A DNA stretch of 64,000 nt from Xanthomarina spongicola (GCF_003148645.1 NZ_QGGP01000008.1:1-64000), one strand, 5' to 3'; shown: positions 29,033-38,231, counted from the stretch's first letter. Program-made: numbers and translations. The notes: generated from the letters alone by a model not told the origin.

Positions 29033-29040
29033 TATATTTG
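29033..29040 (+). promoter_or_regulatory. -7 box of the LUD gene
   Basis: TATATTTG, preceded by a TTG at 29013-29015 with 17 bases between, which fits the Bacteroidota -33/-7 layout. The ATG is 41 bases downstream. Confidence 0.6.
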
Positions 29041-29081
29041 AAAAAAAGCCTACTATACTTAGATTAATAGCATTAACTTAA

Positions 29082-29690
29082 ATGAGTCTTTTTAGAAAAC
29101 TTTTTGGTTCCAAATCTGAAAAATCAGAAGAAGAATTAAAGTCAAATGACAGAGGCAAATACATGCCAGAAATAAAACTACCTGTAGATGAAAGGTTTAC
29201 TATAAACTTTAAAGCTAATGGTGGTAAATTCTTGTATTGTGAAAATTTAGATGAAATTTACAATTCCCTTAATAACATTATTGAAGAGAACAGTTGGCAA
29301 GATAAAAAAGTACTCTTTCTAGACAATAACATGGAAGACAGATTTAAAAACTTTAATCTTTCAAAATCTAACTCAATAGAAAACGCTACTTTTTTTCTTA
29401 CTACCTGCGAAAATCTAATAGCTGATGATGGTTCGCTACTTATCTCATCAAGACAAATTGCTGAAAAAAAATTAAAAGAACTTCCAGATAATTTTATTGT
29501 TTTTGCAACTACTAGCCAAATTGTTGAAAATATTGGAGAGGGTCTTAGAGTTATTAAATCTAAAAATAAAAAACAGATCCCAACAAATATTACAACTATA
29601 AAACATTTTAAATCTCTTGAAGAAAAAGACTTTATGACTTATGGTAGTAGTTCAAAAAATTTATATTTACTACTATTAGAAGACCTTTAG
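29082..29690 (+). CDS. LUD domain protein (LutC/YkgG-like)
   Basis: 202 residues. The C-terminal two thirds have the LUD (DUF162) pattern: ENATFFLTTCENLIADDGSLL (here split around the variable part), SRQIAEKKLKELPDNFIVFATTSQIV. LUD proteins are parts of L-lactate utilisation complexes (LutC), but no lutA or lutB is near, so this single-domain copy between ftsH and cdsA may do something else. A lysine/serine-rich N-terminus (residues 8-25) is unusual for LutC. Confidence 0.8.
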   Translation: MSLFRKLFGSKSEKSEEELKSNDRGKYMPEIKLPVDERFTINFKANGGKFLYCENLDEIYNSLNNIIEENSWQDKKVLFLDNNMEDRFKNFNLSKSNSIENATFFLTTCENLIADDGSLLISSRQIAEKKLKELPDNFIVFATTSQIVENIGEGLRVIKSKNKKQIPTNITTIKHFKSLEEKDFMTYGSSSKNLYLLLLEDL

Positions 29691-29691
29691 A

Positions 29692-30516
29692 ATGAAAGAA
29701 ATTCTTGTAAGATCCTTTTCTGGCCTCTTGTATGTTTCGCTATTAGTTGTTTCACTAATCAACGAACACACTTTCATTATACTCTTTTATATTTTTGGTA
29801 TTATTTGTTTAGCAGAATTTAAAAAACTTATTCAATACAAATCATTTATTCCGTTTCTAGTCTTTACCTTTTTATATTTAGTTTTTGGCTATTGGCAATT
29901 TGTTATGAATTCTAAAGAAGGTTTAAATGAAGCCACACAAATATTACAAGTAATAACCATATTTGTTCAATTGCTCTTAATAAAAGACTTATTTACTGAA
30001 AAGAATATCCCTTTATTTATTTCTAAAAAAATAATTATTACCACCTTCTATTTGTCAAGTGGATTTATTTTCTTGGTCTTAATTGCAACAAACAATCATA
30101 CATTTAGTCCTTTAGTTTTATTAGGATCATTTATTCTAGTTTGGACAAATGACACATTTGCTTACCTAGTTGGAAAGAATTTTGGAAAGCAAAAATTATT
30201 TCCAAGCATTTCTCCAAAGAAGACAGTTGAAGGGTTTTTAGGAGGTTTATTTTTTGCTTCAATTGCAAGCTATTTTATTGCTACATTTACAGAAACTAAT
30301 TTAAGCTTTTCAAATTGGTTAATTCTAAGTATTATTATTAGTGTATTTGGTACGCTAGGCGATTTAATTGAATCGAAATTTAAACGTCAGGCAAATGTTA
30401 AAGATAGTGGTATTATTATGCCAGGACACGGAGGATTATTAGACAGGTTTGACAGTATTATTTTTGCTGCGCCTTTTATTTATTTGTTTTTACGTATTTT
30501 AAACTATGTTTCATAA
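29692..30516 (+). CDS. cdsA: Phosphatidate cytidylyltransferase
   Basis: Makes CDP-diacylglycerol from phosphatidate and CTP, the branch point of phospholipid synthesis. 274 residues with seven or eight membrane segments. It has the family signature near the C-terminus: SPKKTVEGFLGG, then GTLGDLIESKFKRQ and KDSGIIMPGHGGLLDR with the catalytic acidic residues. Its end overlaps the psd start by 11 bases, so translation of the two is coupled. Confidence 0.95.
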   Translation: MKEILVRSFSGLLYVSLLVVSLINEHTFIILFYIFGIICLAEFKKLIQYKSFIPFLVFTFLYLVFGYWQFVMNSKEGLNEATQILQVITIFVQLLLIKDLFTEKNIPLFISKKIIITTFYLSSGFIFLVLIATNNHTFSPLVLLGSFILVWTNDTFAYLVGKNFGKQKLFPSISPKKTVEGFLGGLFFASIASYFIATFTETNLSFSNWLILSIIISVFGTLGDLIESKFKRQANVKDSGIIMPGHGGLLDRFDSIIFAAPFIYLFLRILNYVS

Positions 30517-31156
30517 AGAAGGTCATAAAATTATTTTAGTAACACTTATTATAGTTGTTGCTTTATTTTTGCTTACAGATAGTTTTGTAACTATTACTTG
30601 GTTAAGCACATTATTAATGATTGTTTATTTAGTTTTTTTATTACTAATTTTACAATTCTTCCGGAACCCTAAACGTTTTACTCATAGAAATGCCGATACT
30701 GTTGTGTCTCCTGTAGATGGAAAAGTAGTGGTTATTGAAGAGGTTTTTGAAAAAGAATTTTTTAATGAAAAACGTCTTCAAGTTAGTGTTTTTATGTCTC
30801 CAATAAATGTACATGTTACAAGACATCCTATTGGTGGAAATGTTATTTTTAGCAAATACCATAAAGGAAAGTATTTAGTAGCTTGGCATCCAAAAGCAAG
30901 TGAAGAAAATGAACGCACTACTGTTGTAGTAGAAAATGAAACCTATGGCAAAGTACTTTATAGACAAATTGCTGGAGCTTTAGCAAAACGTATTGTTAAT
31001 TATGCCAATGTAAATCAAACTGTATTGCAAGGAGAAGATTCTGGATTTATTAAATTTGGGTCTAGAGTCGATTTATTTCTACCTTTAGACACAAATATTA
31101 AAGTACAACTCAATCAAAAAGTACGTGGTGGCGAAAGCATCATTGCTGAAAAATAA
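30506..31156 (+). CDS. psd: Phosphatidylserine decarboxylase family protein
   Basis: Decarboxylates phosphatidylserine to phosphatidylethanolamine. 216 residues of the short (Bacteroidota/archaeal) type: N-terminal membrane segments, the conserved VSPVDGKV, HVTRHPIGG, and the self-cleavage site in KFGSRVDLFLP (about 184-194), where the Ser becomes the pyruvoyl group. It starts inside the cdsA end and its stop touches the ACBP start. Confidence 0.93.
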   Translation: MFHKEGHKIILVTLIIVVALFLLTDSFVTITWLSTLLMIVYLVFLLLILQFFRNPKRFTHRNADTVVSPVDGKVVVIEEVFEKEFFNEKRLQVSVFMSPINVHVTRHPIGGNVIFSKYHKGKYLVAWHPKASEENERTTVVVENETYGKVLYRQIAGALAKRIVNYANVNQTVLQGEDSGFIKFGSRVDLFLPLDTNIKVQLNQKVRGGESIIAEK

Positions 31157-31422
31157 TGACTTCTGAAGAATTAGATATCGCATTTAAAGAAGCTGTAGAT
31201 CGAATTAACGATCATACAGACCCTTTTCCAGCAGATTTTTTATTGCGTCTTTACGCTTTCTACAAAAAAGCTACAAACGATTATGGCAGACCTAGTAGTA
31301 GTAAACCTATAATTAATGCTTTTAAAACTAATGCCTTATTTCAAATTCAAGATATTTCTGAAGATGAAGCTAAACAAACCTATATTGACCTAGTAAATAA
31401 TTATTTTCTTTATAGAAAGTAA
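31156..31422 (+). CDS. Acyl-CoA-binding protein
   Basis: 88 residues. SEELDIAFKEAVDRI, then LLRLYAFYKKATNDYGRP and a late TYIDLV...Y, is the four-helix ACBP fold with the acyl-CoA-binding Tyr/Lys patch (FYKKA.YG). It begins on the last base of psd (TAATG) and so is translationally coupled. ACBPs are uncommon in bacteria but recur after psd in Bacteroidota. It probably feeds acyl-CoA to lipid synthesis. Confidence 0.9.
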   Translation: MTSEELDIAFKEAVDRINDHTDPFPADFLLRLYAFYKKATNDYGRPSSSKPIINAFKTNALFQIQDISEDEAKQTYIDLVNNYFLYRK

Positions 31423-31426
31423 TTAT

Positions 31427-33112
31427 TTAATCGTTTTCCAAAACAAACTCTAAGGGCATACCTATAGAACCATTTGGAAAACTAATTCCTAACAATGCTG
31501 AAATTGTAGGTGCTATATCAATAATTTCTGTTCTTTTTACAGAAGATCCATTAACAATTCCTTTTCCAAAGAATAATAATGGTACATGCGTATCGTAATT
31601 AAAACCTGTATGATGGTCTGTTCCAGTTCTATTCCAAGGTGTATCTTTAAAAACAGCTGGTTTATATACAAACAAAACCTCTCCAGATCTTTTTTGATTA
31701 TGACCATTAGCTAACATGTTTTCTACATAACCATTAATGTCTTCTAAAAGATTAATTTCAGAAGTAATAAAAACTTTATCAATCAAATCGTATTTTAATA
31801 AAGCTAAAGCTACATACTCTTTTAAATCTTCCAGATCTAAGTCTTTTTCTGCAATTTTATTATGATCATAATATATTTGATTATTAATTCGGCTTAATAA
31901 CAAATTTGGTGTACCATATTCTTTTTCTAGCAAAATATTCAAATCATCTAACATAGTACTTTCATTAAAAAGTCCTGCAGGAATTTTTTCAGATTGTAAA
32001 TATGCTGGCACATCTGGTGCTCCATGATCTGATGTTAGAAAGACTGTATATTCACCAACACCTACTTTAGTATCTAAAGCTATTAGAAGTCTTTCTATTT
32101 CTAAGTCTAAACGTAGATAGGTGTCTTGAGTTTCTTTAGCATTTACGCCATAATCATGACCAATCTTATCTGTACTCGAATAACTTATAGTTAATACATC
32201 TGTAAATTCATCTTGACCTAATTGCTCTCCATTTATAGCTGCAAGAGCAAAATCTGTTGTTAAACTATTTCCGAAAGGAGATTCGGCTATTATTTTAAAA
32301 TTTCCATTTAAGCTTTTTAATTTTTCTAAATCATATGGAAATGTTGCTGTTTCTTTTCCCTTAAGAATTCTTTCAAATGAATTTAAATCACTACCACTTT
32401 CTGTATAAGTTTGTATTGGATAAAGCGTATTCCATTCTTTAAAATAAGACTCTGTTATTGTAGATTCATTAAACTCTTGAACCCATTTCGGTAAAACATT
32501 CATATAAAACGAACTGGTTATCCAATTACCTGCTCCATCATGTTCATAATCTAACCAATAGGCAGCATTTGCAGTATGACCAGCTGGCAAAATAGCTCCT
32601 CTGTGTTTAAGTGAAACACCTATGGTTTTACCTCGCATTTGTGTAAATAATCTGTTTTCATCAGCAAATGTTGTAGTAAGCAATCTTTGAGGTGATTTTA
32701 TTCCGTCTTTACTACTTGTGCCTATAGGTTGAACAGAATTATCTTCAACACAATTAACATTCTCTAATAAGTTTTTATCAAACCAATCGTTTCCAATAAT
32801 GCCATGATACTTTGGCGTAGTTCCAGTAAAAATGGAAGCATGACCTGGTCCTGTTTTTGTTGGAATGTAATTAAAATGATTGTTTTTACAATTAAAACCT
32901 TCATTCATCATTCTTTTAAAACCTCCTTCTCCATATTTAGAATAAAAACGTGTTAAATAATCGTAACGCATTTGGTCTACAACTATTCCAACAACTAGTT
33001 TTGGAGTTTCATTTTTTTGAATGTTCTTTGGTTTGTTTTCTGTAGCTTCCTTTTGAGCCTGACATGAAATACTTATTATTAAAACAAATAAGATAAGAAT
33101 GTACTTTTTCAT
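31427..33112 (-). CDS. PafA-like alkaline phosphatase lipoprotein
   Basis: 561 residues. A lipoprotein signal (SISC, Cys17) is followed by the alkaline-phosphatase fold of the PafA type: metal ligand in VDQMRYD (46-51), the nucleophile Thr87 in PTKTGPGHASI, the KHR pair that replaces Arg of E. coli PhoA (SLKHRGAILP), and the zinc ligands in SDHGAPDVP and TDHHTGF. It hydrolyses phosphate monoesters in the periplasm or at the cell surface. It has its own promoter box and lies opposite the mlaEF pair. Confidence 0.93.
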   Translation of the reverse strand: MKKYILILFVLIISISCQAQKEATENKPKNIQKNETPKLVVGIVVDQMRYDYLTRFYSKYGEGGFKRMMNEGFNCKNNHFNYIPTKTGPGHASIFTGTTPKYHGIIGNDWFDKNLLENVNCVEDNSVQPIGTSSKDGIKSPQRLLTTTFADENRLFTQMRGKTIGVSLKHRGAILPAGHTANAAYWLDYEHDGAGNWITSSFYMNVLPKWVQEFNESTITESYFKEWNTLYPIQTYTESGSDLNSFERILKGKETATFPYDLEKLKSLNGNFKIIAESPFGNSLTTDFALAAINGEQLGQDEFTDVLTISYSSTDKIGHDYGVNAKETQDTYLRLDLEIERLLIALDTKVGVGEYTVFLTSDHGAPDVPAYLQSEKIPAGLFNESTMLDDLNILLEKEYGTPNLLLSRINNQIYYDHNKIAEKDLDLEDLKEYVALALLKYDLIDKVFITSEINLLEDINGYVENMLANGHNQKRSGEVLFVYKPAVFKDTPWNRTGTDHHTGFNYDTHVPLLFFGKGIVNGSSVKRTEIIDIAPTISALLGISFPNGSIGMPLEFVLEND

Positions 33113-33135
33113 TGTTTAAAAATCAAATTATTGCT

Positions 33136-33143
33136 CAAAAATA
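33136..33143 (-). promoter_or_regulatory. -7 box of the PafA-like phosphatase
   Basis: Minus strand TATTTTTG, 23 bases before the ATG at 33112. Confidence 0.5.
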
Positions 33144-33223
33144 GGCATTTTAACACATCATAATTTAAAATTAAGGTTAAAAAAGTCTTAGTTTTTTATA
33201 CTTTAGCAGGAACAAAATAATTT

Positions 33224-33961
33224 ATGACATACCTTCATAATATTGGTGCTTATTTTATAATGATTAAAGATATGTTTCGCAAACCAACCAAATGGTCTGT
33301 TATGAAAATACTTATCTTTAAAGACATAGACGATTTAATAATTGGCTCTCTAGGTATTGTTGCTTTTATTTCTTTTTTCGTTGGTGGTGTTGTTACTATT
33401 CAAACAGCTTTAAATATTACTAATCCCTTAATTCCAAAATATTTAGTTGGTTTTGCAACTAGACAATCTGTTATATTAGAATTTGCTCCAACATTTATTT
33501 CCATTATTATGGCAGGAAAAGTAGGTTCTTTTATTACTTCCAGCATAGGTACCATGCGTGTTACAGAACAAATAGATGCGTTAGAAGTTATGGGAATAAA
33601 TGCTATTAACTATTTAGTTTTTCCAAAATTTATTGCATTAATGCTATATCCATTTGTTATATCAATTGCTATGTTTTTAGGAATTCTTGGAGGTATGGCT
33701 GCATGTATTTATGGTGGTTTTAGTACTCTTGAAGATTATATAACAGGAATACAAATGGATTTTATTCCATTTCATATTACTTATGCTTTTATTAAAACTT
33801 TTGTATTTGCATTTTGCTTAGCAACAATTCCTTCTTTTCATGGCTATTTCATGAAAGGTGGAGCTTTAGAAGTAGGAAAAGCAAGCACCACATCTTTTGT
33901 TTGGACTAGTGTGGTTATTATTCTTGTAAACTATATACTAACCCAATTACTACTGAGCTAA
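33224..33961 (+). CDS. mlaE: MlaE-family ABC transporter permease
   Basis: 245 residues with five or six membrane segments and the MlaE/YrbE motifs (GGVVTIQTAL, EFAPTFISIIMAGKVGSFI, EQIDALEVMGINA). It is the membrane subunit of a phospholipid transporter between the inner membrane and the periplasm. mlaF begins on its last base. The MCE (MlaD) partner is not in this window. Confidence 0.93.
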   Translation: MTYLHNIGAYFIMIKDMFRKPTKWSVMKILIFKDIDDLIIGSLGIVAFISFFVGGVVTIQTALNITNPLIPKYLVGFATRQSVILEFAPTFISIIMAGKVGSFITSSIGTMRVTEQIDALEVMGINAINYLVFPKFIALMLYPFVISIAMFLGILGGMAACIYGGFSTLEDYITGIQMDFIPFHITYAFIKTFVFAFCLATIPSFHGYFMKGGALEVGKASTTSFVWTSVVIILVNYILTQLLLS

Positions 33962-34728
33962 TGATAGAAGTACAAAACTTACATAAATCCTTTGGAGAAG
34001 CTCATATTTTAAAAGGTATTTCAACCTCTTTCGAAAATGGTAAAACCAGTTTGGTTATAGGGCAAAGTGGATCTGGAAAAACAGTCTTTTTAAAATGCTT
34101 GCTAGGCTTATTTCATCCAGAAGAAGGTAGCATTTCTTATGATGGTAAAATTTATTCTGAATTAAATAGTAATGAAAGAAGAGACCTTCGTTCTGAAATG
34201 GGCATGGTATTCCAAGGATCTGCTTTATTTGACTCTATGACCATTTTAGAAAACGTTATGTTTCCTTTACGAATGTTTACCAAGCAAAGTTTAAGCGAAA
34301 TGCAAGATCGTGCAGATTTTGTTTTAAAACGAGTTAACCTTGCTGATGCACATAATAAAATGCCTAGTGAAGCTTCTGGTGGCATGCAAAAAAGAGTTGC
34401 CATAGCCAGAGCGATTGTAAATAAACCTAAATATTTATTTTGCGATGAGCCTAATTCTGGTCTAGACCCAAAAACGGCTATTGTTATAGATAATTTGATT
34501 CAGGAAATCACAGAAGAGTACAATATTACAACTGTTATAAATTCTCATGACATGAATTCTGTTATGGAAATAGGTGAGAAAATTGTGTTTTTAAAAGATG
34601 GTATAAAAGCTTGGGAAGGCTCTAAGGAAACTATTTTTAAAACCGATAACGAAGTGGTAACCGATTTTGTTTATTCGTCTGAGTTATTTAAAAAAGTACG
34701 CCAAATGTATTTGGAAGAGAGACAATAA
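33961..34728 (+). CDS. mlaF: MlaF-type ABC transporter ATP-binding protein
   Basis: 255 residues: Walker A GQSGSGKT (34-41), Q-loop FQGSALFDSM, ABC signature ASGGMQKR, Walker B KYLFCDEPNSGLDP, switch His in NSHDM. It drives the MlaE permease. It overlaps mlaE by one base (TAATG). Its stop lies eight bases from the stop of the minus-strand DUF6090 gene. Confidence 0.95.
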   Translation: MIEVQNLHKSFGEAHILKGISTSFENGKTSLVIGQSGSGKTVFLKCLLGLFHPEEGSISYDGKIYSELNSNERRDLRSEMGMVFQGSALFDSMTILENVMFPLRMFTKQSLSEMQDRADFVLKRVNLADAHNKMPSEASGGMQKRVAIARAIVNKPKYLFCDEPNSGLDPKTAIVIDNLIQEITEEYNITTVINSHDMNSVMEIGEKIVFLKDGIKAWEGSKETIFKTDNEVVTDFVYSSELFKKVRQMYLEERQ

Positions 34729-34736
34729 TTTGAAAC

Positions 34737-35504
34737 TTATTTTTTTGACATTAATTCTTTTAAAATAAGCTCTTGTAGCTTAATAACCTTTTCTTCTAAA
34801 GTCTTAGCACGTAGTTGAACAAATGAATTCTCAAATGCTGCAGCACGAATTATTTTAAGAAAATCATCCTCTTTTTTGATATTTTGAAAATCTTCTAAAG
34901 GGATAGTTAGTGTGGTTAAAAAAAACTTATCTTCAGCTATTTCCCAGTTAAAATGCTTTACAAAGAAAGGTTGAATAATATTTGATTTGAATGTTATACG
35001 CTCTTTTTCATATTGTGCATAATAAGGGTAATAAGACTCATATAAATCTGAGATTGACATTCTTAAGCTATCACTCCTAACAATTTCAACCCCTTTGGAT
35101 GTTAATAATTCATAACCACTCATATTGGGATTAAAATGTGGAGCAGCCTTCATTTTTGCTACATTATAATAAAACTCTTCTGAAGGTGTATCATGTTCTT
35201 TTAAATATTCAATAATATCCTTTGAAGCTAAATTCAAACTGTCCATTATTGAAATATCTTCTCTTATTTCAAAGAGATCAAAAACTAAATTAGACTCAAT
35301 TTCTTTTAATATTTTTACTTCTAATTCGCTTTTTTGTCTTTCGGTATTCCAATTGTTAATCTGAAGTGCAATTAAAATTCCAATAACTACCAAGATAATT
35401 TCGCCTATAGCATAAAGCAGATACTTGCCTGCCGGCGAGGCAGGTTTATTAAATCTGTTTTCTCCAACCAATTTTCTTCTAATAGTTCGGAAGAATTTTA
35501 TCAT
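34737..35504 (-). CDS. DUF6090 family membrane-anchored protein
   Basis: 255 residues, MIKFFRTIRRKLVGENRF at the start and the helix YAIGEIILVVIGILIALQINNW (written here as two parts, YAIGEII and LVVIGILIALQ), then a charged helical domain including YELLTSKGVEIVRSDSLR, a segment also found in the decayed copy near 10.2 kb. Between the two N-terminal motifs it has an extra KPASPAG coded by a GC-rich palindrome (35428-35444). It is six bases from the DUF389 gene upstream and may be in its operon. Function unknown. Confidence 0.85.
   Translation of the reverse strand: MIKFFRTIRRKLVGENRFNKPASPAGKYLLYAIGEIILVVIGILIALQINNWNTERQKSELEVKILKEIESNLVFDLFEIREDISIMDSLNLASKDIIEYLKEHDTPSEEFYYNVAKMKAAPHFNPNMSGYELLTSKGVEIVRSDSLRMSISDLYESYYPYYAQYEKERITFKSNIIQPFFVKHFNWEIAEDKFFLTTLTIPLEDFQNIKKEDDFLKIIRAAAFENSFVQLRAKTLEEKVIKLQELILKELMSKK
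35428..35444. repeat. GC-rich palindrome inserted in frame in a DUF6090 gene
   Basis: CCTGCC, GGCGA, GGCAGG: the two 6-bp arms are exact reverse complements. The composition is far from the AT-rich surroundings. It encodes KPASPAG between parts of the gene that are contiguous in the copy at 10.4-11.2 kb. Confidence 0.75.
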
Positions 35505-35509
35505 AAAAT

Positions 35510-37003
35510 TTAATTTACACGCCTAACTACTATTGTATCTAATTTAAGTTTCACTTTTAACCAACGCTCTATTTTATCTTGCTCTTTCTTAATAGCTGCA
35601 TCATTTAATTTGTTATTATCCCAACTCACTAAAAACTCTGATATAGTATCCGACGTTTTGAAATCGGAAGTTAAAATACGATTTGCATAACTTATAGAAG
35701 TAATATTCTCATAGTTTATATTAACTTCTTTAACAACATCATTAAATGGGATGGTGTTTTTTTCCAAAGAAGCAAGAGCTTTGACTCTATTTTCAAGAAA
35801 TTCAATTTTTTGAGATTGGGATATCAAATCTACAGAGTCGCGATAACGCAACTGTTCCATATATCTCGTATTATCTAGCTGCTCTGTTCTACTTTGATTA
35901 AATATAACTCTAGTATTTGATAAAGCTGGATAAGCATCTTTTCTATGCTTAATTAAATCTACTGTTGACTGTGGAACTTCACTTAAACCATAAGTATTAA
36001 ATTCGATATAAGATCCTTCCTTATCATACTTATAAATAACATTCTTTTTAATATATTCGGAATCCTCTAAACCTCCCAATTCATTTTCAACATAACTTCT
36101 AGCATCTACATAAAAATTACTTTCTTTAAGTACTTCAATAAAGGTCCAAACAGCTGGAACCATTACTATAACTGCTAGTAGTGAAGCGAATCTTGCAATT
36201 CGTTTACGCTTTTTTGAATTGGCATATTTAAGCATTGGAAACCTTAAGACTTTAAGAACCACAAATGCTGCTAATGCAATAAATATCGTGTTAATTGTAA
36301 ATAAGTACATGGCACCAAAAAAATATGGCCAGTTGGCTTTAGCTAACCCATAACCTGCTGTACATAATGGAGGCATCAAAGCTGTTGCAATGGCAACACC
36401 AAAAATTACGGACGCTATGGTTCCTTTTTTTGTTCGAGCAATCATTAATGCCGAACCACCAAAAAATGCAATTAGTACATCGCGAATATCTGGTTTTACT
36501 CTACCTAAAAGTTCTGAAGTATCTTCACTTAATGGAAATAACCAGAAAAACAAAAAAGCTGTTAATAAACTCAACACAATCATAGTTGCTAGGTTTATTA
36601 ACGATTTTTTCATGGTATCGATATCGTTAACTGCTACAGATAAACCAATTCCTAAAATAGGTCCCATTAGAGGAGAAATTAACATGGCACCAATTACAAC
36701 TGCAGTCGAGTTTGCATTTAAACCAATAGATGCTACAAAAATGGAACACACTAAAATCCAAGCTGTAGCTCCTTTAAAAGAAATGTCTTTTTTTATAGCT
36801 TCTACAGTTTCGTCTCTGTCTGTATCTTCTCTAAAGTCTAATAATTCTTGTAAAAAATGCTTTATGTTTTGAAATAAGCCTTTGGCATCTTTAGTAACTG
36901 CCTTTTTAGATTCTTCAACTGCTTGATCTTTCTTAGCATCTTGGATTGCTTGATCTTTTTTTGATTCGTCTTCTTCAGAAAAATTGAATTTATTTTCTTC
37001 CAT
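35510..37003 (-). CDS. DUF389 domain membrane protein
   Basis: 497 residues. A charged N-terminus with a repeated K(K)DQA / ESKK motif is followed by the DUF389 membrane core: GATAWILVCSIFVASIGLNANST and AVVIGAMLISPLMGPILGIG are its typical opening, with about six helices up to residue 290. The C-terminal third is soluble and coiled-coil-like (375-420). DUF389 proteins are of unknown function. It is directly upstream of a DUF6090 gene (six bases) on the same strand. Confidence 0.88.
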   Translation of the reverse strand: MEENKFNFSEEDESKKDQAIQDAKKDQAVEESKKAVTKDAKGLFQNIKHFLQELLDFREDTDRDETVEAIKKDISFKGATAWILVCSIFVASIGLNANSTAVVIGAMLISPLMGPILGIGLSVAVNDIDTMKKSLINLATMIVLSLLTAFLFFWLFPLSEDTSELLGRVKPDIRDVLIAFFGGSALMIARTKKGTIASVIFGVAIATALMPPLCTAGYGLAKANWPYFFGAMYLFTINTIFIALAAFVVLKVLRFPMLKYANSKKRKRIARFASLLAVIVMVPAVWTFIEVLKESNFYVDARSYVENELGGLEDSEYIKKNVIYKYDKEGSYIEFNTYGLSEVPQSTVDLIKHRKDAYPALSNTRVIFNQSRTEQLDNTRYMEQLRYRDSVDLISQSQKIEFLENRVKALASLEKNTIPFNDVVKEVNINYENITSISYANRILTSDFKTSDTISEFLVSWDNNKLNDAAIKKEQDKIERWLKVKLKLDTIVVRRVN

Positions 37004-37093
37004 GTAATTAGTGTTTATAATCTATATGCGAATATATAAATAAAACGCATTGAATAATATAAATTGATAATAGGCAATAAAATATACTTAAAT

Positions 37094-38173
37094 CTAACCT
37101 AAATTATTCCCAAAAGTGTGCTTTACTTTTGTAAGCACTTTTTTAATGTCTTGTTCTTTTGTCTTTGGATAGATAAGCAACACCTCCTCTTTATCTACAA
37201 TTATATAATCTTTCAATCCATCGACAACAACAACTTTATCTTTTTTAGTACGAATCATGTTCCCAGAAGCATCTTCTAATAAAGTTCTTGCATTCACTAC
37301 AGCATTCTGGTTTTGGTCTTTATCTAATTTATCGTATAAACTTCCCCAAGTTCCAAGATCATTCCAATCGAAAGTTGCTGGAATTACATATACATTTTTA
37401 GAAGATTCCATAATGGCATAATCAACTGATATATTTTCTGCCAATCCGTAATTTTCGTTTATAAAATCGCTTTCCTTTTCAGTATTATAAACTGGAATTC
37501 CTTTTTCAAAAAGTTGAAATAATTCCTCTTGATTTCTTTTAAATGCTTCAACTACATGCTTAACATGCCACATAAAAATACCTGCATTCCATAAAAAATT
37601 ACCTTGCTCTAAAAACTGTTTGGCAGTTTCATAATCTGGTTTTTCTCTAAATTGATTAACCTGTTTAATGTCTGTTTCAAAGCTCGTATTATATTCAATA
37701 TAACCATAACCTGTATTTGGAAATGTTGGCTTGATTCCTAGAGTCATTAACGCATCGTTTTTTGAACAATAATCAAAAGCCTGTTGTACGTTATCTGTAA
37801 AAGCCTGTTCGTCTTCAATCCAATGATCGCTTGGAGCGACAATCATAACTGCATCATTATTTTCCTTCTGAATTTTTAATGCTGCATACAAAATACAAGG
37901 AGCTGTATTACGCATAGCTGGCTCTAAAACTACCTGACGTTTGGTGACTTCTGGTAATTGCTCGAAAACTAAATCGTTATAACGTTCATTAGTTAAAATG
38001 AAGATATTTTCTTTAGGGATTAAATTTGATAACCTTTGAAATGTTTTCTGGATTAAGGTATCTCCAGTTCCGAGCATGTCGTGAAACTGCTTCGGGAAAT
38101 CTTGTGTGCTTACTGGCCAAAATCTCGACCCTACTCCTCCAGCCATTAAAATGGCATAATAATTTTTATTCAT
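37094..38173 (-). CDS. manC: Mannose-1-phosphate guanylyltransferase
   Basis: Makes GDP-mannose from mannose-1-phosphate and GTP, for polysaccharide synthesis. I chose the ATG at 38173 (359 residues). A second in-frame ATG at 38191 falls in a hairpin and gives a less typical N-terminus. Landmarks: MAGGVGSRFWPVS and PKQFHDML at the start, VVLEPAMRNTAPCILYAALKI, APSDHWI and NAGIFMW. It lacks the isomerase domain of the bifunctional enzymes. No other GDP-mannose genes lie beside it. Confidence 0.94.
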   Translation of the reverse strand: MNKNYYAILMAGGVGSRFWPVSTQDFPKQFHDMLGTGDTLIQKTFQRLSNLIPKENIFILTNERYNDLVFEQLPEVTKRQVVLEPAMRNTAPCILYAALKIQKENNDAVMIVAPSDHWIEDEQAFTDNVQQAFDYCSKNDALMTLGIKPTFPNTGYGYIEYNTSFETDIKQVNQFREKPDYETAKQFLEQGNFLWNAGIFMWHVKHVVEAFKRNQEELFQLFEKGIPVYNTEKESDFINENYGLAENISVDYAIMESSKNVYVIPATFDWNDLGTWGSLYDKLDKDQNQNAVVNARTLLEDASGNMIRTKKDKVVVVDGLKDYIIVDKEEVLLIYPKTKEQDIKKVLTKVKHTFGNNLG

Positions 38174-38189
38174 TGAAAATATTATTTTC

Positions 38190-38209
38190 ATTCCCTTGAA
38201 GAAGGGAAT
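38190..38209. repeat. Short hairpin-forming repeat upstream of manC
   Basis: ATTCCCTT, GAAG, AAGGGAAT. The arms are perfect. It covers the upstream alternative ATG of manC, so it is more likely intergenic. It is followed by the second palindrome at 38232-38262. Confidence 0.5.
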
Positions 38210-38231
38210 CTATTTTATTAAAATTTTATTA

